The position numbers were made by a program, and so were the translations under genes. Positions 43,175 to 56,351 of a stretch of DNA of 64,000 nt are shown piece after piece; position 1 is the stretch's first letter; each line of letters begins with the position of its first letter. The stretch is from Pseudoxanthomonas dokdonensis (GTDB lineage Bacteria; Pseudomonadota; Gammaproteobacteria; Xanthomonadales; Xanthomonadaceae). The stretch spans positions 186,001-250,000 of the forward strand of contig NZ_LDJL01000001.1 in NCBI RefSeq assembly GCF_001431405.1. Direction: 5' to 3'. The notes beneath the pieces were generated by a model. The model had not been told where the DNA came from. It did not search any database and saw nothing but the letters and a program-made list of their open reading frames with translations.

Positions 43175-44002
43175 CTATTGCGCCGACAGCGCCAACAGCG
43201 CGATGGCCAGGCCGTTGTTGATGGCATGGGCAGCTATCGGCGCCCACAGCGTGCCGGTACGGCGGTACAGCCAGGCAAACGTCGCGCCCATGCCGGCGTA
43301 GACCAGCAGCAGGAACAGGGTCGCCTGCCAACTGTTGTTGCCGGTGCCGGGGACTTCGTGGGCGAGGGCGAAGGCGAGACCGCTCAGTGCCATTCCCAGC
43401 CATGGCCGGCCGGCCTGCCACAGGCGTCCAAACAGCACCCGGCGGAAGAACAGCTCTTCGTACAGCGGTGCCAGCACCACCACGAACACCACCAGCAGGC
43501 CACGATTATGCCCCCACAGCTGGCGGATCATGCCCTCGTTGCTGGGATCGGCGCCAATGCCCAGGTAGTCGGCCAGATGCAGCAGCAGGGTCGTCGAAAC
43601 AGCCACCGCGACCGCCACCGGCAGCGTCCATGCCCAGGTCGAGGCGCGGCCAGCGGCGGTGCGCGAGGCAGCACGTTCGGCCGCGCTGGCGCGGCGGCGC
43701 CAGTAGTACATCAGCACCGCCGCCGGGGCCATGCTGAAGAGTGTCATCGCCAGCAGCGCGGTGCCGCTGGGCGTCCCTAGCGCCTGCGCGATGGCCTGCG
43801 GATCAGCGCTGGCCCCGCGCTGCGCCTGCTGCAGGCCGAGCTGGAAGGCACGGACAAAGCCCCAGACCACCCCGCCGACCAGCATCAAGGCAAAGGCTAT
43901 CAGCACGCCCATCAGCCAATCGAACAGGAAGCCGGCGACCGGCTTGCTCGCGGCCGTGGTTGGCGTGGCCTGCGGTAACGGGGGAGGCGATGCGTGATCC
44001 AT
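43175..44002 (-). CDS. CPBP family intramembrane metalloprotease
   Basis: Product of about 275 residues from ATG 44002; no strong ribosome binding site supports this start, but the protein alignment logic (a short Pro-rich cytoplasmic tail before the first helix) does. It has about seven hydrophobic segments and the CPBP motifs: EELFFRRVLFGRL (the EExxxR motif), a later FALAHEVPGTGN and HAINNGLAIALLAL. In eukaryotes the family trims prenylated proteins; bacterial members process or protect against peptides and may be envelope proteases. Substrate unknown. Lies in a minus-strand group with the cupin gene (107 bases upstream). Confidence 0.9.
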   Translation of the reverse strand: MDHASPPPLPQATPTTAASKPVAGFLFDWLMGVLIAFALMLVGGVVWGFVRAFQLGLQQAQRGASADPQAIAQALGTPSGTALLAMTLFSMAPAAVLMYYWRRRASAAERAASRTAAGRASTWAWTLPVAVAVAVSTTLLLHLADYLGIGADPSNEGMIRQLWGHNRGLLVVFVVVLAPLYEELFFRRVLFGRLWQAGRPWLGMALSGLAFALAHEVPGTGNNSWQATLFLLLVYAGMGATFAWLYRRTGTLWAPIAAHAINNGLAIALLALSAQ

Positions 44003-44109
44003 GCGGGTGACCGGGAAGGAGGAGCGGTTACGCCAATGGCGACGGTATCGGGCCGCACTGGCCCGGTCTTGCCGCAATCGCGTCGAAACGCGACCTCGCA
44101 CGGCTCATG

Positions 44110-44421
44110 TCAGAGGCTTCCTTCGCGCTCGATGACCAGGATCCTGGCTTCGCCGATCGGATGGGCAACATGTTCGGTACCGACGGTGGCATGGAACACA
44201 TCGCCTGTTTCAAGCACGGTGCTGTGTTCAATACCGGCCTGGCGATAGCGCATCTCGACCCGGCCGGCCAGTACCGCGAAGACTTCCTCGCCATCGTTGA
44301 CGTGCCAATGGTAGGGCTGATCGGTCCAATGCAGGCGGGTGGTGATGCCATCCATGTTGGCAATCTCCACCGCACCCCAGGCGCGATCGGCGATGAACGT
44401 ACTGCCGCGGAATATGTCCAT
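44110..44421 (-). CDS. Small cupin-domain protein
   Basis: Product of 103 residues forming a single cupin barrel, with the metal-binding pattern HWHVNDGEEVFAVLAGRVEM (two His and a Glu) and the second motif GDVFHATVGTEHVAHP. The ATG lies 13 bases after the stop of gyrB, so it is likely transcribed with it. Small cupins of this type bind metal and may be dioxygenases, isomerases or simple sugar-binding proteins. No specific activity can be assigned. Confidence 0.88.
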   Translation of the reverse strand: MDIFRGSTFIADRAWGAVEIANMDGITTRLHWTDQPYHWHVNDGEEVFAVLAGRVEMRYRQAGIEHSTVLETGDVFHATVGTEHVAHPIGEARILVIEREGSL

Positions 44422-44434
44422 GCCCGGTCGACGC

Positions 44435-48201
<3,767 letters not shown>

Positions 48202-48352
48202 GACGGTACCGGTGGCATGGCTGGCAGCGAGGACGAAGAGTAGGGCACGACGGCACGAGCAATCAGGAGACGGCCATTCTAGACGGTTGGCCCGGACACC
48301 CGAACCGCGCTCGACCGAAACCGGAGACAAGAGCCGATTCTGCGGCCATCAG

Positions 48353-48383
48353 CAAAAAAACGCCCGGCTTGCGGGCCGGGCGT
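48353..48383 (-). terminator. Rho-independent terminator after dnaN
   Basis: On the minus strand a perfect GC stem (AACGCCCGGC / GCCGGGCGTT with a short loop) is followed by seven T. It lies 31 bases after the dnaN stop, upstream of recF, and implies that recF has its own promoter or relies on read-through. Confidence 0.88.
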
Positions 48384-48391
48384 TGAACTTG

Positions 48392-48405
48392 GTTCCACGT
48401 GGAAC
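48392..48405. promoter_or_regulatory. parS centromere-like site 3 (between dnaN and recF)
   Basis: Third copy of GTTCCACGTGGAAC, located between the dnaN stop (48414) and its terminator. Together with sites 1 and 2 it forms a cluster spanning 1.3 kb and about 1-2.5 kb from the presumed oriC, the usual distance for parS sites. Confidence 0.9.
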
Positions 48406-48413
48406 AGCGAACG

Positions 48414-49514
48414 TTACAGACGCAGCGGCATCACCACGTGACGCGACTTCTCGCTGCTGGCCTCGCGCACCAGTGCAGAAGAGTTGGCATCGCGCAGCTG
48501 GATGATGATTTCATCCTCGCGCAACGAACCCAACGCATCGAGCAGGTAATTGACGTTGAAGCCAATAGCCAGCGCATCGACCCGGGTTTCGGCTTCGATT
48601 TCTTCCTGTGCTTCTTCCTGCTCGGGGTTGTGGGCACTGATCTTCAGTTGCCCCGGCGAGACTTCAACGCGCACACCACGGTATTTCTCATTCGACAGAA
48701 TCGCGGCGCGCTGCAGTGCGGCCCGCAGTACCTCACGATCCAGCTTGACCTCGCGGTCGGCACCAATCGGGATAACCGCGGCGTAATCAGGGAAACGTCC
48801 ATCAATCAGCTTCGAGGTAAAGGTCACGTCGTCGCGCTTGACCCGGATGTGGCTGCGGGCGATTTCCAGTTCCAGTGGCCGATCGCCGCCTTCCAGCAGG
48901 CGCTGCAACTCGGTCACGCCCTTGCGCGGCACGATGATCTGGCGCTTGGACGAAGCGGCTTCATCCAGTTCCGCCTCGCATAGCGCCAGACGGTGACCAT
49001 CGGTGGCCACGCAACGCAGCGTGCGGTCGGCCAGATCCAGCAGCAAACCGTTGAGGTAATAACGCACGTCCTGCTGGGCCATCGCGAACGCGGTACGTTC
49101 AATCAGCTCTTTCAGCGTGCCCTCGGAAACGCTGACGCGTTCAGTGGCCTCGACTTCGTCGACGGAGGGAAAGTCGTTGGCGGGCAGGGTGGCCAGTGAA
49201 AACCGGCTTCGGCCGGCCTGAACGGTGACCTTGTCACCGGACTGACTGACCGTCACTTTGCTGCCGTCAGGCAGGGCGCGAACAATATCGAACAGCTTTC
49301 GCGCCGGAATCGTGGTTTCACCGTCCTGCGCATCGTCGACGGCACAGCGGGCCACCATTTCGACTTCCAGGTCGGTACCGGTCAGTGACAGCTGCCCGTT
49401 CTGGACCTGGACCAGGAAATTGGCCAGGACCGGCAAGGTCTGCCGACGTTCAACCACATTGACCACCTGGGCCAACGGCTTGAGGAGTGCTTCGCGCTGC
49501 AGGCTGAAACGCAT
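48414..49514 (-). CDS. dnaN: DNA polymerase III beta sliding clamp
   Basis: Product of 366 residues, the standard length. ATG 49514 begins the conserved MRFSLQREALLKPLAQVVNVVERR; an upstream extension is non-homologous. Family blocks such as LPVLANFLVQVQNGQLSLTGTDLEVEMVARC, DGRFPDYAAVIP and the C-terminal VMPLRL are present. The clamp tethers polymerase III to DNA and organises other replication proteins. It is the second gene after the origin; the intergenic region to dnaA carries the oriC candidate. Confidence 0.98.
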   Translation of the reverse strand: MRFSLQREALLKPLAQVVNVVERRQTLPVLANFLVQVQNGQLSLTGTDLEVEMVARCAVDDAQDGETTIPARKLFDIVRALPDGSKVTVSQSGDKVTVQAGRSRFSLATLPANDFPSVDEVEATERVSVSEGTLKELIERTAFAMAQQDVRYYLNGLLLDLADRTLRCVATDGHRLALCEAELDEAASSKRQIIVPRKGVTELQRLLEGGDRPLELEIARSHIRVKRDDVTFTSKLIDGRFPDYAAVIPIGADREVKLDREVLRAALQRAAILSNEKYRGVRVEVSPGQLKISAHNPEQEEAQEEIEAETRVDALAIGFNVNYLLDALGSLREDEIIIQLRDANSSALVREASSEKSRHVVMPLRL

Positions 49515-49743
49515 TGGATGGTCGCCCCTTGTGCCTAATGCTTTTAAAAGAAGATGTATTAAATCTAAAGCTGGTGGTGATGGTTTTCGGCTTTTCGGTG
49601 GAAAAGGCACTTAACCCTTTGAACTACAACAAGTTTATGTGCTTACAGCCCTTGGGACAAGCCAGCCCGTGATGGGGCATGAACCTGTGGATAAAAATCG
49701 CCGGCTTTTCCGGCCACAGCTTGTCCACAGGGTCCAGGGGGGA
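49515..49743. other. Candidate chromosomal replication origin (oriC) between dnaA and dnaN
   Basis: This 229-base region contains an AT-rich tract unusual for the window (about 49536-49570, with TTTTAAAAGAAGATGTATTA) that could be the unwinding element. It also holds a perfect DnaA box in reverse (TGTGGATAA, 49686-49694) and a one-mismatch box (TTGTCCACA, 49721-49729). The context dnaA-dnaN is where oriC lies in many bacteria; parS sites nearby fit. The rpmH-dnaA region is the alternative, with weaker boxes. Confidence 0.75.
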
Positions 49744-51069
49744 TTATTCACTGAGTTTACGGATCAACTTATCCCAATCCTCGCGCAACTTGCCATCGGT
49801 CTCCATCAACGTGCGGATCTGCCGGCAGGCATGCAGCACGGTGGTGTGATCGCGACCGGCAAACGCGTCGCCAATCTCGGGCAGGCTGTGTTCGGTCAAT
49901 TCCTTGGCCAGCGCCATCGCCATCTGCCGCGGACGCGCCAGCGAGCGGGTACGGCGCTTGGACAGCAGGTCCTTCATCTGCAGGCCGTAGTAATCGGCCA
50001 CCGTCTTCTGGATATTCGGGATGCTGATCGCCTGCTGTTGCGCGCGCAGCAGGTCGCGCAGGGTTTCCTGGGCGAATTCGGTGGTAATCGCCCGACCGGT
50101 GAAGTTGGAGCGCGCGGCCAGGGTGTTGAGTGCGCCTTCCAGGTCGCGCACGTTGCTGCGCATCTTCTTGGCCAGCAGGAACGCCACTTCATCGGGAATC
50201 TGGGTCCCGCGTTCGGCGGCCTTGGCCAGCACGATCGCGGCCCGGGTCTCGAAATCCGGCGGCTCGATGGCGACCGACAGGCCCCAGGCCAACCGTGACT
50301 TCAACCGCGGTTCCAGGCCTTCGACCTCGCGCGGGTAGCGATCGCAGGTCAGGATGATCTGCTGGCGGCTGTCGAACAGCGCGTTGAAGGTGTGGAAGAA
50401 CTCTTCCTGGGTCCGGTCCTTGCCGGCGAAAAACTGGATGTCATCGATCAGCAGCGCATCGACCTGCTGGAAGCGGCGCTTGAACTGATCCATCGATTTT
50501 TCGATCAGGGCCTTGGTCATGGCGCTGAAGAACTGTTCGCTGCGCAGGTACAGCACGCGCGCGGCCGGGTTCTGCCGGCGCATCTCATTGCCGGCGGCGA
50601 ACATCAGGTGGGTCTTGCCCAGGCCGGTGCCGCCATACAGCAGCAACGGATTGTGGGCGCGATCGCCCGGCTTCTGCGCCGCCTGCCAGGCAGCGGCACG
50701 TCCGAGCTGGTTGCTGCGGCCTTCAACGAAGTTGTCGAAGGTGTAGTGATTGTCGAGGTTGCCGGCATAGGCTTCGGTGACTGTGGCCGAGGTGCCCAGT
50801 TGCGGTGCCGCCGCCGGCACGGGTTCGACCAGCCGCGCCCGCGAGCCGATTTCCAGCGAGACCTCGTTGGAACCGACGAAATAATCCAGCAGTTCGCGGA
50901 TGCGCGACAGGTAGCGCTCGCGGACCTGCTCGACAATGAACGCATTGGGTGCATACAGCACCACGGCATCATTGCGCTGTTCGGCCTGCAGCGGCTTCAA
51001 CCAGGTGTGTACATCCTCGGCCGGGTATTCGGCTTCCAGGCGTTCAAGACAGCGGGGCCAGGCATCCAT
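49744..51069 (-). CDS. dnaA: Chromosomal replication initiator DnaA
   Basis: Product of 441 residues. ATG 51069 gives the N-terminus [16 protein letters not shown], typical of xanthomonads. Domain III shows Walker [19 protein letters not shown], Walker [25 protein letters not shown] and RFKSRL-like box VII; domain IV has the DnaA-box-binding motif [15 protein letters not shown]. DnaA binds DnaA boxes and melts oriC. Divergent from rpmH. Confidence 0.98.
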   Translation of the reverse strand: MDAWPRCLERLEAEYPAEDVHTWLKPLQAEQRNDAVVLYAPNAFIVEQVRERYLSRIRELLDYFVGSNEVSLEIGSRARLVEPVPAAAPQLGTSATVTEAYAGNLDNHYTFDNFVEGRSNQLGRAAAWQAAQKPGDRAHNPLLLYGGTGLGKTHLMFAAGNEMRRQNPAARVLYLRSEQFFSAMTKALIEKSMDQFKRRFQQVDALLIDDIQFFAGKDRTQEEFFHTFNALFDSRQQIILTCDRYPREVEGLEPRLKSRLAWGLSVAIEPPDFETRAAIVLAKAAERGTQIPDEVAFLLAKKMRSNVRDLEGALNTLAARSNFTGRAITTEFAQETLRDLLRAQQQAISIPNIQKTVADYYGLQMKDLLSKRRTRSLARPRQMAMALAKELTEHSLPEIGDAFAGRDHTTVLHACRQIRTLMETDGKLREDWDKLIRKLSE

Positions 51070-51367
51070 TGTGTGCAGCAACTCGAAATTCGGGATCAAA
51101 AGGGCCGCCACGACCAGCGCAGTACGCGACGCGGGGGCAAAAACAAGCGGTCGATCAGACTACCATCGCCATCGCCCTGCGCCAATTGTTTCTGTGCATA
51201 AGATGTGGATGGACAGCGCAAACCCTTGCGCTGGCTGGATAGCAGCGTTGAACAGCCTGTCGACAACCTGGTGGACCCGGATCAGCTTCCACTGCCAGAG
51301 TTGACGCTAAGCTGGTGGTTCCTATAGAATTTCCGGTTCTTTCCATCTGATTGACCCGAGGGGCCCC
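51070..51367. other. dnaA-rpmH intergenic region with promoter and DnaA-box-like sites
   Basis: The 298 bases hold the divergent promoters of dnaA and rpmH. DnaA-box-like sequences are TGTGCATAA (51193-51201), TGTGGATGG (51204-51212) and TGTCGACAA (51258-51266), none perfect. They may serve dnaA autoregulation or a secondary origin. The stretch is less AT-rich than the dnaA-dnaN gap. No gene is seen. Confidence 0.55.
51301..51330 (+). promoter_or_regulatory. Sigma-70 promoter for rpmH
   Basis: TTGACG (51301-51306) and TAGAAT (51325-51330) are separated by 18 bases; a TATAGA alternative gives 16. The element lies 38 bases upstream of the rpmH start and fits a strong housekeeping promoter. Confidence 0.75.
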
Positions 51368-51508
51368 ATGGCCACCAAGCGCACTTACCAACCCAGCAAC
51401 CTGAAGCGCAAGCGCGACCACGGCTTCCGTGCCCGCATGGCCACGGCCGACGGCCGCAAGATCCTGGCTCGCCGCCGCGCCAAGGGCCGCAAGCGCCTCT
51501 GCGCTTGA
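51368..51508 (+). CDS. rpmH: 50S ribosomal protein L34
   Basis: Product of 46 residues beginning [20 protein letters not shown] and ending [10 protein letters not shown], matching L34 throughout, with a strongly basic composition. CGAGGGG lies 5-8 bases upstream of the ATG. L34 is a component of the large ribosomal subunit. The gene is followed by rnpA after 43 bases, the universal bacterial arrangement. Confidence 0.98.
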   Translation: MATKRTYQPSNLKRKRDHGFRARMATADGRKILARRRAKGRKRLCA

Positions 51509-51551
51509 TGCCTTCGCCGCTGCTGCCAGCGGCCGAGAAAGTTCTACTACG

Positions 51552-51974
51552 ATGAAAGCCACTTTCCCGCGCACCGCGCGGGTTCGTGCGCGCGCGGAAT
51601 ATGCGTGTGTGTTTGAAAGCGCACGCCGTACCTCCGATCCGCTGATCAGCCTGCACTGGCTGCCCGCCGCGCATCCGCCGCGACTGGGTCTGGCGGTTTC
51701 CCGCAAGGTCAGTCCCCGCGCAGTGGTCCGCAACCGCATCAAACGCGGCCTGCGCGAACAATTCCGTCAAATCCGCCACCGACTGCCCGCCGGCGATTAC
51801 GTCGTGGTCGCCCGCAGTGCGGCCGCTGCCGCCGAGCCGGCGCAGCTGCGCTCGTGTTTCCTGCGGGTGCTGGCGCGCGCCGGCGCGTTGCCGGTTACGC
51901 CCGCGGACGGCACAATGCCGGCGGACCGCATCCCTCCTTCCCCTTTGAGCAAACCGGGTTCGACCACCGGTTGA
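51552..51974 (+). CDS. rnpA: Ribonuclease P protein component
   Basis: Product of 140 residues from ATG 51552; upstream in-frame codons would run into rpmH. The conserved RNR motif is in [23 protein letters not shown], with an N-terminal [13 protein letters not shown] region. The C-terminal 25 residues are Pro/Ala-rich and not conserved. The protein binds the RNase P RNA (rnpB, not in this window) and helps process tRNA 5' ends. No yidD gene is found between rnpA and yidC, where many bacteria have it. Confidence 0.94.
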   Translation: MKATFPRTARVRARAEYACVFESARRTSDPLISLHWLPAAHPPRLGLAVSRKVSPRAVVRNRIKRGLREQFRQIRHRLPAGDYVVVARSAAAAAEPAQLRSCFLRVLARAGALPVTPADGTMPADRIPPSPLSKPGSTTG

Positions 51975-51987
51975 GATTGGCTGCCTG

Positions 51988-53724
51988 ATGAACCAGACCC
52001 GTATTTTCCTGATCTTCGCCTGGCTGATGGTGGCGACCTTGTTGTGGATGGAGTGGGGCAAGTTCAACGCGCCCAAGCCGGCGCCAGCCACCACCACCGC
52101 GGTCACCGAACAGATCGGCAGCGCCGCCAATGGCAATGCCACCAGCGGTACCGTGCCCAGTGCCAGCGGCATGGCATTGCCCGGCAGCGACGCCGGCGCG
52201 GTGCCGACCGCGCCCGCGGCGATGAGCGCAACCACTGCGAGCCCGTCGAAACAGACCGTCAGCGTCACCACCGACGTCCTGAAAGTGGTGCTGGATGGTG
52301 GCAGCGTGTTGCAGGCCGATCTGCTGGCGTATCCGCAGTCCAAGGGTTCCAGCACCCCGGTGCGGTTGTTCAACCAGGGCCAGCATCCGTATGCCGCGCA
52401 AAGTGGCTGGCTGCCCGGACAGGCCGGCGCCGCCGCGCCCAACCATGAAACAGGCTTCGTCCCCGAACAGGCCGGCGCGCAGGTACTGGCCGACGGCGCC
52501 GACAGCGTCAGCGTGCCCTTCATCTGGAACGGCCCGGACGGTGTCAGCATCCGCCGCACTTATACCTTCAGCCGCGGCAACTACGTGGTGCAGGTGCAGG
52601 ACCAGGTTATCAACGCAGGCAGCAAGCCGTGGCAGGGCTACGTCTATCGCCAGTTGATCCGCAACCCGCCGCCGAAGGCATCGGGCATGCACAACCCGGA
52701 ATCCTTCAGCTTCACCGGCGCGACCTGGTATGACGGCGACTACCAGCGCCGCAAGTTCAACGAGGACTACCTGGAAGACGGCAAGGTCAACAAGCAGACC
52801 AGCAAGGGCTGGATTGCGATGTTGCAGCATCATTTCTTCACCGCCTGGATTCCGCAGGCCAGCGATACCACCACGCTGTCGCTGGACCAGACCAAGTCGG
52901 CCAACGGCATCGATCTGTCGGTCGTGCGCGAAGTCGGCCCCGGCGTCAACGTCGCACCCGGCCAGCAGGCCACCACCAGCGCCCGGCTGTGGGTCGGTCC
53001 GAAGCTGGTCGACAAGATCAAGGCGGAAAAAGTCCCCGGTCTGGATCGCGCGGTCGATTACAGCCAGTTCTCGATCTTCGCGCTGATCGGCCAGGGCCTG
53101 TTCTGGATCCTCAGCCACCTGCATGCCTTCATTGGCAACTGGGGCTGGTCGATTGTCGGCCTGGTCGTGATCGTCAAGCTGGCGCTGTATCCGTTGTCGG
53201 CGGCGCAGTACCGCAGCTTCGCCAAGATGCGCAAATTCCAGCCGCGCATCGCCCAGCTGAAGGAACGCTACGGCGACGACCGGCAGAAGTTCCAGACCGC
53301 GATGATGGAGTTGTACAAGAAAGAGAAGATCAACCCGATGGGCGGCTGCCTGCCGATTCTGGTGCAGATGCCGATCTTCCTCTCGCTGTACTGGGTACTC
53401 AATGAATCGGTGGAACTGCGTCAGGCGCCGTGGGCGTTCTGGATCCATGATCTGACCGCCCGCGATCCTTACTTCATCCTGCCGGTGGTCAACATGCTGG
53501 TGATGTGGGCGACGCAGAAGCTGACCCCGGCCCAGGGCATGGACCCGATGCAGCAGAAGATGATGCAGTTCATGCCGCTGGTGTTTGGCGCGATGATGGC
53601 CTTCTTCCCGTCCGGTCTGGTTCTGTACTGGGTCACCAATGGTGCGCTGGGCCTGTTGCAGCAGTGGTGGGTGACCCGCCGCTTCGGCCACGAAGGCAAG
53701 CCGGACGTGGTCACCAGCAAGTAA
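51988..53724 (+). CDS. yidC: Membrane protein insertase YidC
   Basis: Product of 578 residues, normal for gammaproteobacteria. An N-terminal membrane helix ([18 protein letters not shown]) is followed by a Thr/Ala/Ser-rich linker and a large periplasmic domain (about residues 85-340). Five conserved helices of the insertase core follow, including [42 protein letters not shown] and [18 protein letters not shown]. YidC inserts inner-membrane proteins alone or with Sec. A terminator follows at 53746-53772. Confidence 0.97.
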   Translation: MNQTRIFLIFAWLMVATLLWMEWGKFNAPKPAPATTTAVTEQIGSAANGNATSGTVPSASGMALPGSDAGAVPTAPAAMSATTASPSKQTVSVTTDVLKVVLDGGSVLQADLLAYPQSKGSSTPVRLFNQGQHPYAAQSGWLPGQAGAAAPNHETGFVPEQAGAQVLADGADSVSVPFIWNGPDGVSIRRTYTFSRGNYVVQVQDQVINAGSKPWQGYVYRQLIRNPPPKASGMHNPESFSFTGATWYDGDYQRRKFNEDYLEDGKVNKQTSKGWIAMLQHHFFTAWIPQASDTTTLSLDQTKSANGIDLSVVREVGPGVNVAPGQQATTSARLWVGPKLVDKIKAEKVPGLDRAVDYSQFSIFALIGQGLFWILSHLHAFIGNWGWSIVGLVVIVKLALYPLSAAQYRSFAKMRKFQPRIAQLKERYGDDRQKFQTAMMELYKKEKINPMGGCLPILVQMPIFLSLYWVLNESVELRQAPWAFWIHDLTARDPYFILPVVNMLVMWATQKLTPAQGMDPMQQKMMQFMPLVFGAMMAFFPSGLVLYWVTNGALGLLQQWWVTRRFGHEGKPDVVTSK

Positions 53725-53745
53725 TTGGGGGCGACCGGATCCAGG

Positions 53746-53772
53746 AAAACCCGCCGTACTGGCGGGTTTTCT
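53746..53772 (+). terminator. Rho-independent terminator after yidC
   Basis: Perfect stem AAAACCCGCC / GGCGGGTTTT with a 5-base loop, followed by CTTTTC. It ends 29 bases before the mnmE start and closes the rpmH-rnpA-yidC unit. Confidence 0.88.
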
Positions 53773-53800
53773 TTTCCCGATGTGCAAGACTTCCGCAGTC

Positions 53801-55165
53801 ATGAATACAACCAGCGCCGCCGCTGACGCCAACAACGACACGATTGCCGCGATTGCCAGCGCGCCGGGCGCCGGCGGGGTCGGCATCGTGCGTCTGTCCG
53901 GCCCACGGGCGCTGGCCATCGGCAATGCCATCTGCAGGCTTACCTTGCCAGCCCGCACTGCCCGGTACGCCCGCTTCGCCGACAGCTTGGGCGAAGTGAT
54001 CGACGATGGCATCGCGCTGGCGTTTCCGGCACCGGCCAGTTTTACCGGCGAAGACGTGGTCGAACTGCAGGCGCACGGCAGCCCGGTGGTGCTGCAGCAG
54101 TTGGTCGCGGCCGCCTGCGCGCTGGGTGCCAGGCATGCCCGCCCCGGTGAATTCAGCGAGCGCGCCTTTCTCAACGACAAACTGGATCTGGCCCAGGCCG
54201 AGGCCATCGCCGATCTGATTGCCGCCTCCGATGTGCGTGCCGCACGCGCGGCGCGGCGCTCGCTGGAAGGGGTGTTCTCGCAACGGGTGGAGGCCATCGC
54301 CCAGACCCTGCTGGCGCTGCGCATCCACATCGAGGCGGCGATTGATTTCGCCGACGAACCCATCGACACGCTCGGCGGTGAGCACGTGCGTCGACAGCTG
54401 GCGCAGGTCGAGCAGGAGCTGCAGCAGCTGATCGTCGAGTCCGAACGTGGCCGCAAGCTGCGCGACGGCGTGCATGCGGTGATTGTCGGTCCGCCCAATG
54501 CCGGCAAGAGTTCTCTGCTCAATGCGTTGGCCGGCAGTGATCGCGCCATCGTCACCGATGTCGCCGGTACCACCCGCGACATACTGCTGGAAACCATCCG
54601 CCTGGATGGACTGGAACTGCACCTGGTCGATACCGCCGGACTGCGGGAAGGGGGCGATGCGATCGAGCGTGAAGGCATGCGCCGTGCCCGTGCGGAAGTC
54701 CAGCGGGCGGACCTGGCGCTGGTGGTGCTGGATGCGCGCGATCCCGATGCCGGTCGCGCCGCGGTCGCCGGCATACTGGATCAAGTGCCGCAGATCCTGT
54801 GGATTCACAACAAGGCCGATCTGCTGCCTGCAGCGGTCGCTGCAACTGGCGCCGACGCCGTCCCGGTGTCGGCGGTGACCGGACAAGGCCTGCAACAACT
54901 GCACCAGCGCCTGCGGCAGCTGGCCAGCGGGCAACAACACGACGCCACCGAAGGGGAGTTCTCCGCGCGCGCGCGCCACGTCGAGGCCCTGCAGCGTGCC
55001 GGCCGGCATCTTGAAATGGCAAACGGTGAACTGGGTCACGAAAGACTGGAGCTGGCCGCCGAAGAATTACGGCTGTCGCACGACGCGTTGGGCGAAATCC
55101 GGGGAAAGATTTCCGCCGACGACATGCTGGGCCATATCTTCTCGACCTTCTGCATCGGCAAATAA
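53801..55165 (+). CDS. mnmE: tRNA modification GTPase MnmE
   Basis: Product of 454 residues. ATG 53801 is preferred over ATG 53780, which lies in the terminator flank. The N-terminal folate-binding domain starts with [21 protein letters not shown]. The G domain (around residues 220-370) has [28 protein letters not shown] and NKAD. The C-terminus ends IFSTFCIGK with the Cys typical of MnmE. With MnmG it modifies the wobble uridine of several tRNAs to the cmnm5 form. Confidence 0.97.
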   Translation: MNTTSAAADANNDTIAAIASAPGAGGVGIVRLSGPRALAIGNAICRLTLPARTARYARFADSLGEVIDDGIALAFPAPASFTGEDVVELQAHGSPVVLQQLVAAACALGARHARPGEFSERAFLNDKLDLAQAEAIADLIAASDVRAARAARRSLEGVFSQRVEAIAQTLLALRIHIEAAIDFADEPIDTLGGEHVRRQLAQVEQELQQLIVESERGRKLRDGVHAVIVGPPNAGKSSLLNALAGSDRAIVTDVAGTTRDILLETIRLDGLELHLVDTAGLREGGDAIEREGMRRARAEVQRADLALVVLDARDPDAGRAAVAGILDQVPQILWIHNKADLLPAAVAATGADAVPVSAVTGQGLQQLHQRLRQLASGQQHDATEGEFSARARHVEALQRAGRHLEMANGELGHERLELAAEELRLSHDALGEIRGKISADDMLGHIFSTFCIGK

Positions 55166-55256
55166 CGCGCCATAGTTGACAAATAGCGCTTGATCCCGCG
55201 TGCTACGCACATTGGGATTTGTTGAACCATCTGTGTTTCTTGGGGGAAACCAAAAC

Positions 55257-56252
55257 ATGTCGTCAGCCACGATTTATAAGAAATCGCGCCTTGTTGCGCC
55301 CTTGGTCCTGATCCTGGCCGTCGCGGCCTGTTCCAAGGATCCGGCCCAGCCCGAAGCCAGCAACCCGGCGGCCAACGCGCCGGCAGCCGCCAAGCCGGTG
55401 GCACCGGAGCAGGCCGTGTCCTCGCAGGTCAAGGCACTCAACACCGATCAGCTGCGCGAGTCGGCGGCCAACGCACTGCGCGAAAACCGCATCTACGCGC
55501 CGGCCGGCGACAACGCCATGGAGTACTACCTGGCGCTGCGCGACAAGCAGCCTGACGACCCGGGCGTCAACAGCGCGTTGACCGATCTGCTGCCGTACAC
55601 GCTGATCGCCGCCGAGCAGAGCATTGGCCGTGAAGAATTCGAGGAAGCACAGCGCTTGTCGGCGATCATCGAGAAGACCGATCCCAATGCCCCGGCGCTG
55701 CCGCGACTGAAGCAGAGCATAGAGGCCGCACAGGCCGCGGTTGCACAACGTGCGGTGGCCAAGGAAGAGAAGGCCGAGCAGGACAAGCGCCTGGCCGAAC
55801 AGCAGCGCCTGGCCCAGCAGGCAGAAGAACAGAAGGCGAAGGAAGCTGCCGCGGCCGCCGAGGTCGCCCGTCAGCAGGAAGCCGCCCGCGCCGAAGCCGC
55901 GCGCAAGCAGGCGGCCGAGCAGGCCGCGACGGAAACGCCGAAACCAGCCGCGACCGCCGCCGCCAAACCGGCTGCGCCGCCGCCGGCTCCGGCCGCGCCG
56001 GTATTGCGGGTGGTCAGTGCGCCGGCACCACGTTATCCGGCTGAGGCGCTGCGCGCCGGCACCGGCGGCGAGGTCCTGGTGGAATTCACCGTGGCCACCG
56101 ATGGTTCGGTCAGCTCGGCACGGGTGGTGCGTTCCAACCCGGCACGCGTGTTCGATCGCGAAGCCTTGAATGCAACCAAGCGCTGGAAGTTCGAACCGAT
56201 CAGCGAGCCGGTGACTACCCGCCGGACCATCGGCTTCAATCCCGGCGAATAA
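55257..56252 (+). CDS. TonB C-terminal domain lipoprotein with coiled coil
   Basis: Product of 331 residues from ATG 55257 (GGGGGAAACC upstream). The N-terminus has a basic stretch, a hydrophobic segment and the lipobox VAAC at Cys25, with Ser at +2, which predicts sorting to the outer membrane. A helical domain (residues about 60-165) leads to an Ala/Glu/Lys/Gln-rich coiled coil (about 165-235) and an Ala/Pro linker. The last 80 residues are a TonB C-terminal domain: APAPRYPAEALRAGTGGEVLVEFTVATDGSV and RWKFEPISEPVTTRRTIGF. Proteins of this architecture occur in xanthomonads; whether they energise receptors is unclear, since TonB normally sits in the inner membrane. A strong terminator follows. 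Confidence 0.88.
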   Translation: MSSATIYKKSRLVAPLVLILAVAACSKDPAQPEASNPAANAPAAAKPVAPEQAVSSQVKALNTDQLRESAANALRENRIYAPAGDNAMEYYLALRDKQPDDPGVNSALTDLLPYTLIAAEQSIGREEFEEAQRLSAIIEKTDPNAPALPRLKQSIEAAQAAVAQRAVAKEEKAEQDKRLAEQQRLAQQAEEQKAKEAAAAAEVARQQEAARAEAARKQAAEQAATETPKPAATAAAKPAAPPPAPAAPVLRVVSAPAPRYPAEALRAGTGGEVLVEFTVATDGSVSSARVVRSNPARVFDREALNATKRWKFEPISEPVTTRRTIGFNPGE

Positions 56253-56282
56253 GTCGCGCCCGATCACTGAGGCAATGAAGAA

Positions 56283-56311
56283 GGGGCGGATCATCTCCGC
56301 CCCTTTTTTTT
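56283..56311. terminator. Rho-independent terminator between convergent genes
   Basis: Perfect 8-bp stem GGGGCGGA / TCCGCCCC with a 5-base loop followed by eight T on the plus strand. It serves the TonB-domain lipoprotein gene; the opposite side is purine-rich (GAAGAA), so it is weaker for the minus-strand ABC operon ending at 56352. Confidence 0.9.
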
Positions 56312-56351
56312 CTGATGATTGTGTGCCGGTCGCATGCTCCCGGCTTGCCGG

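Noticed and set aside
51070-51367. Primary oriC between dnaA and rpmH
   Set aside because: DnaA-box-like sequences are imperfect and no strong AT-rich tract is seen; kept only as an alternative.
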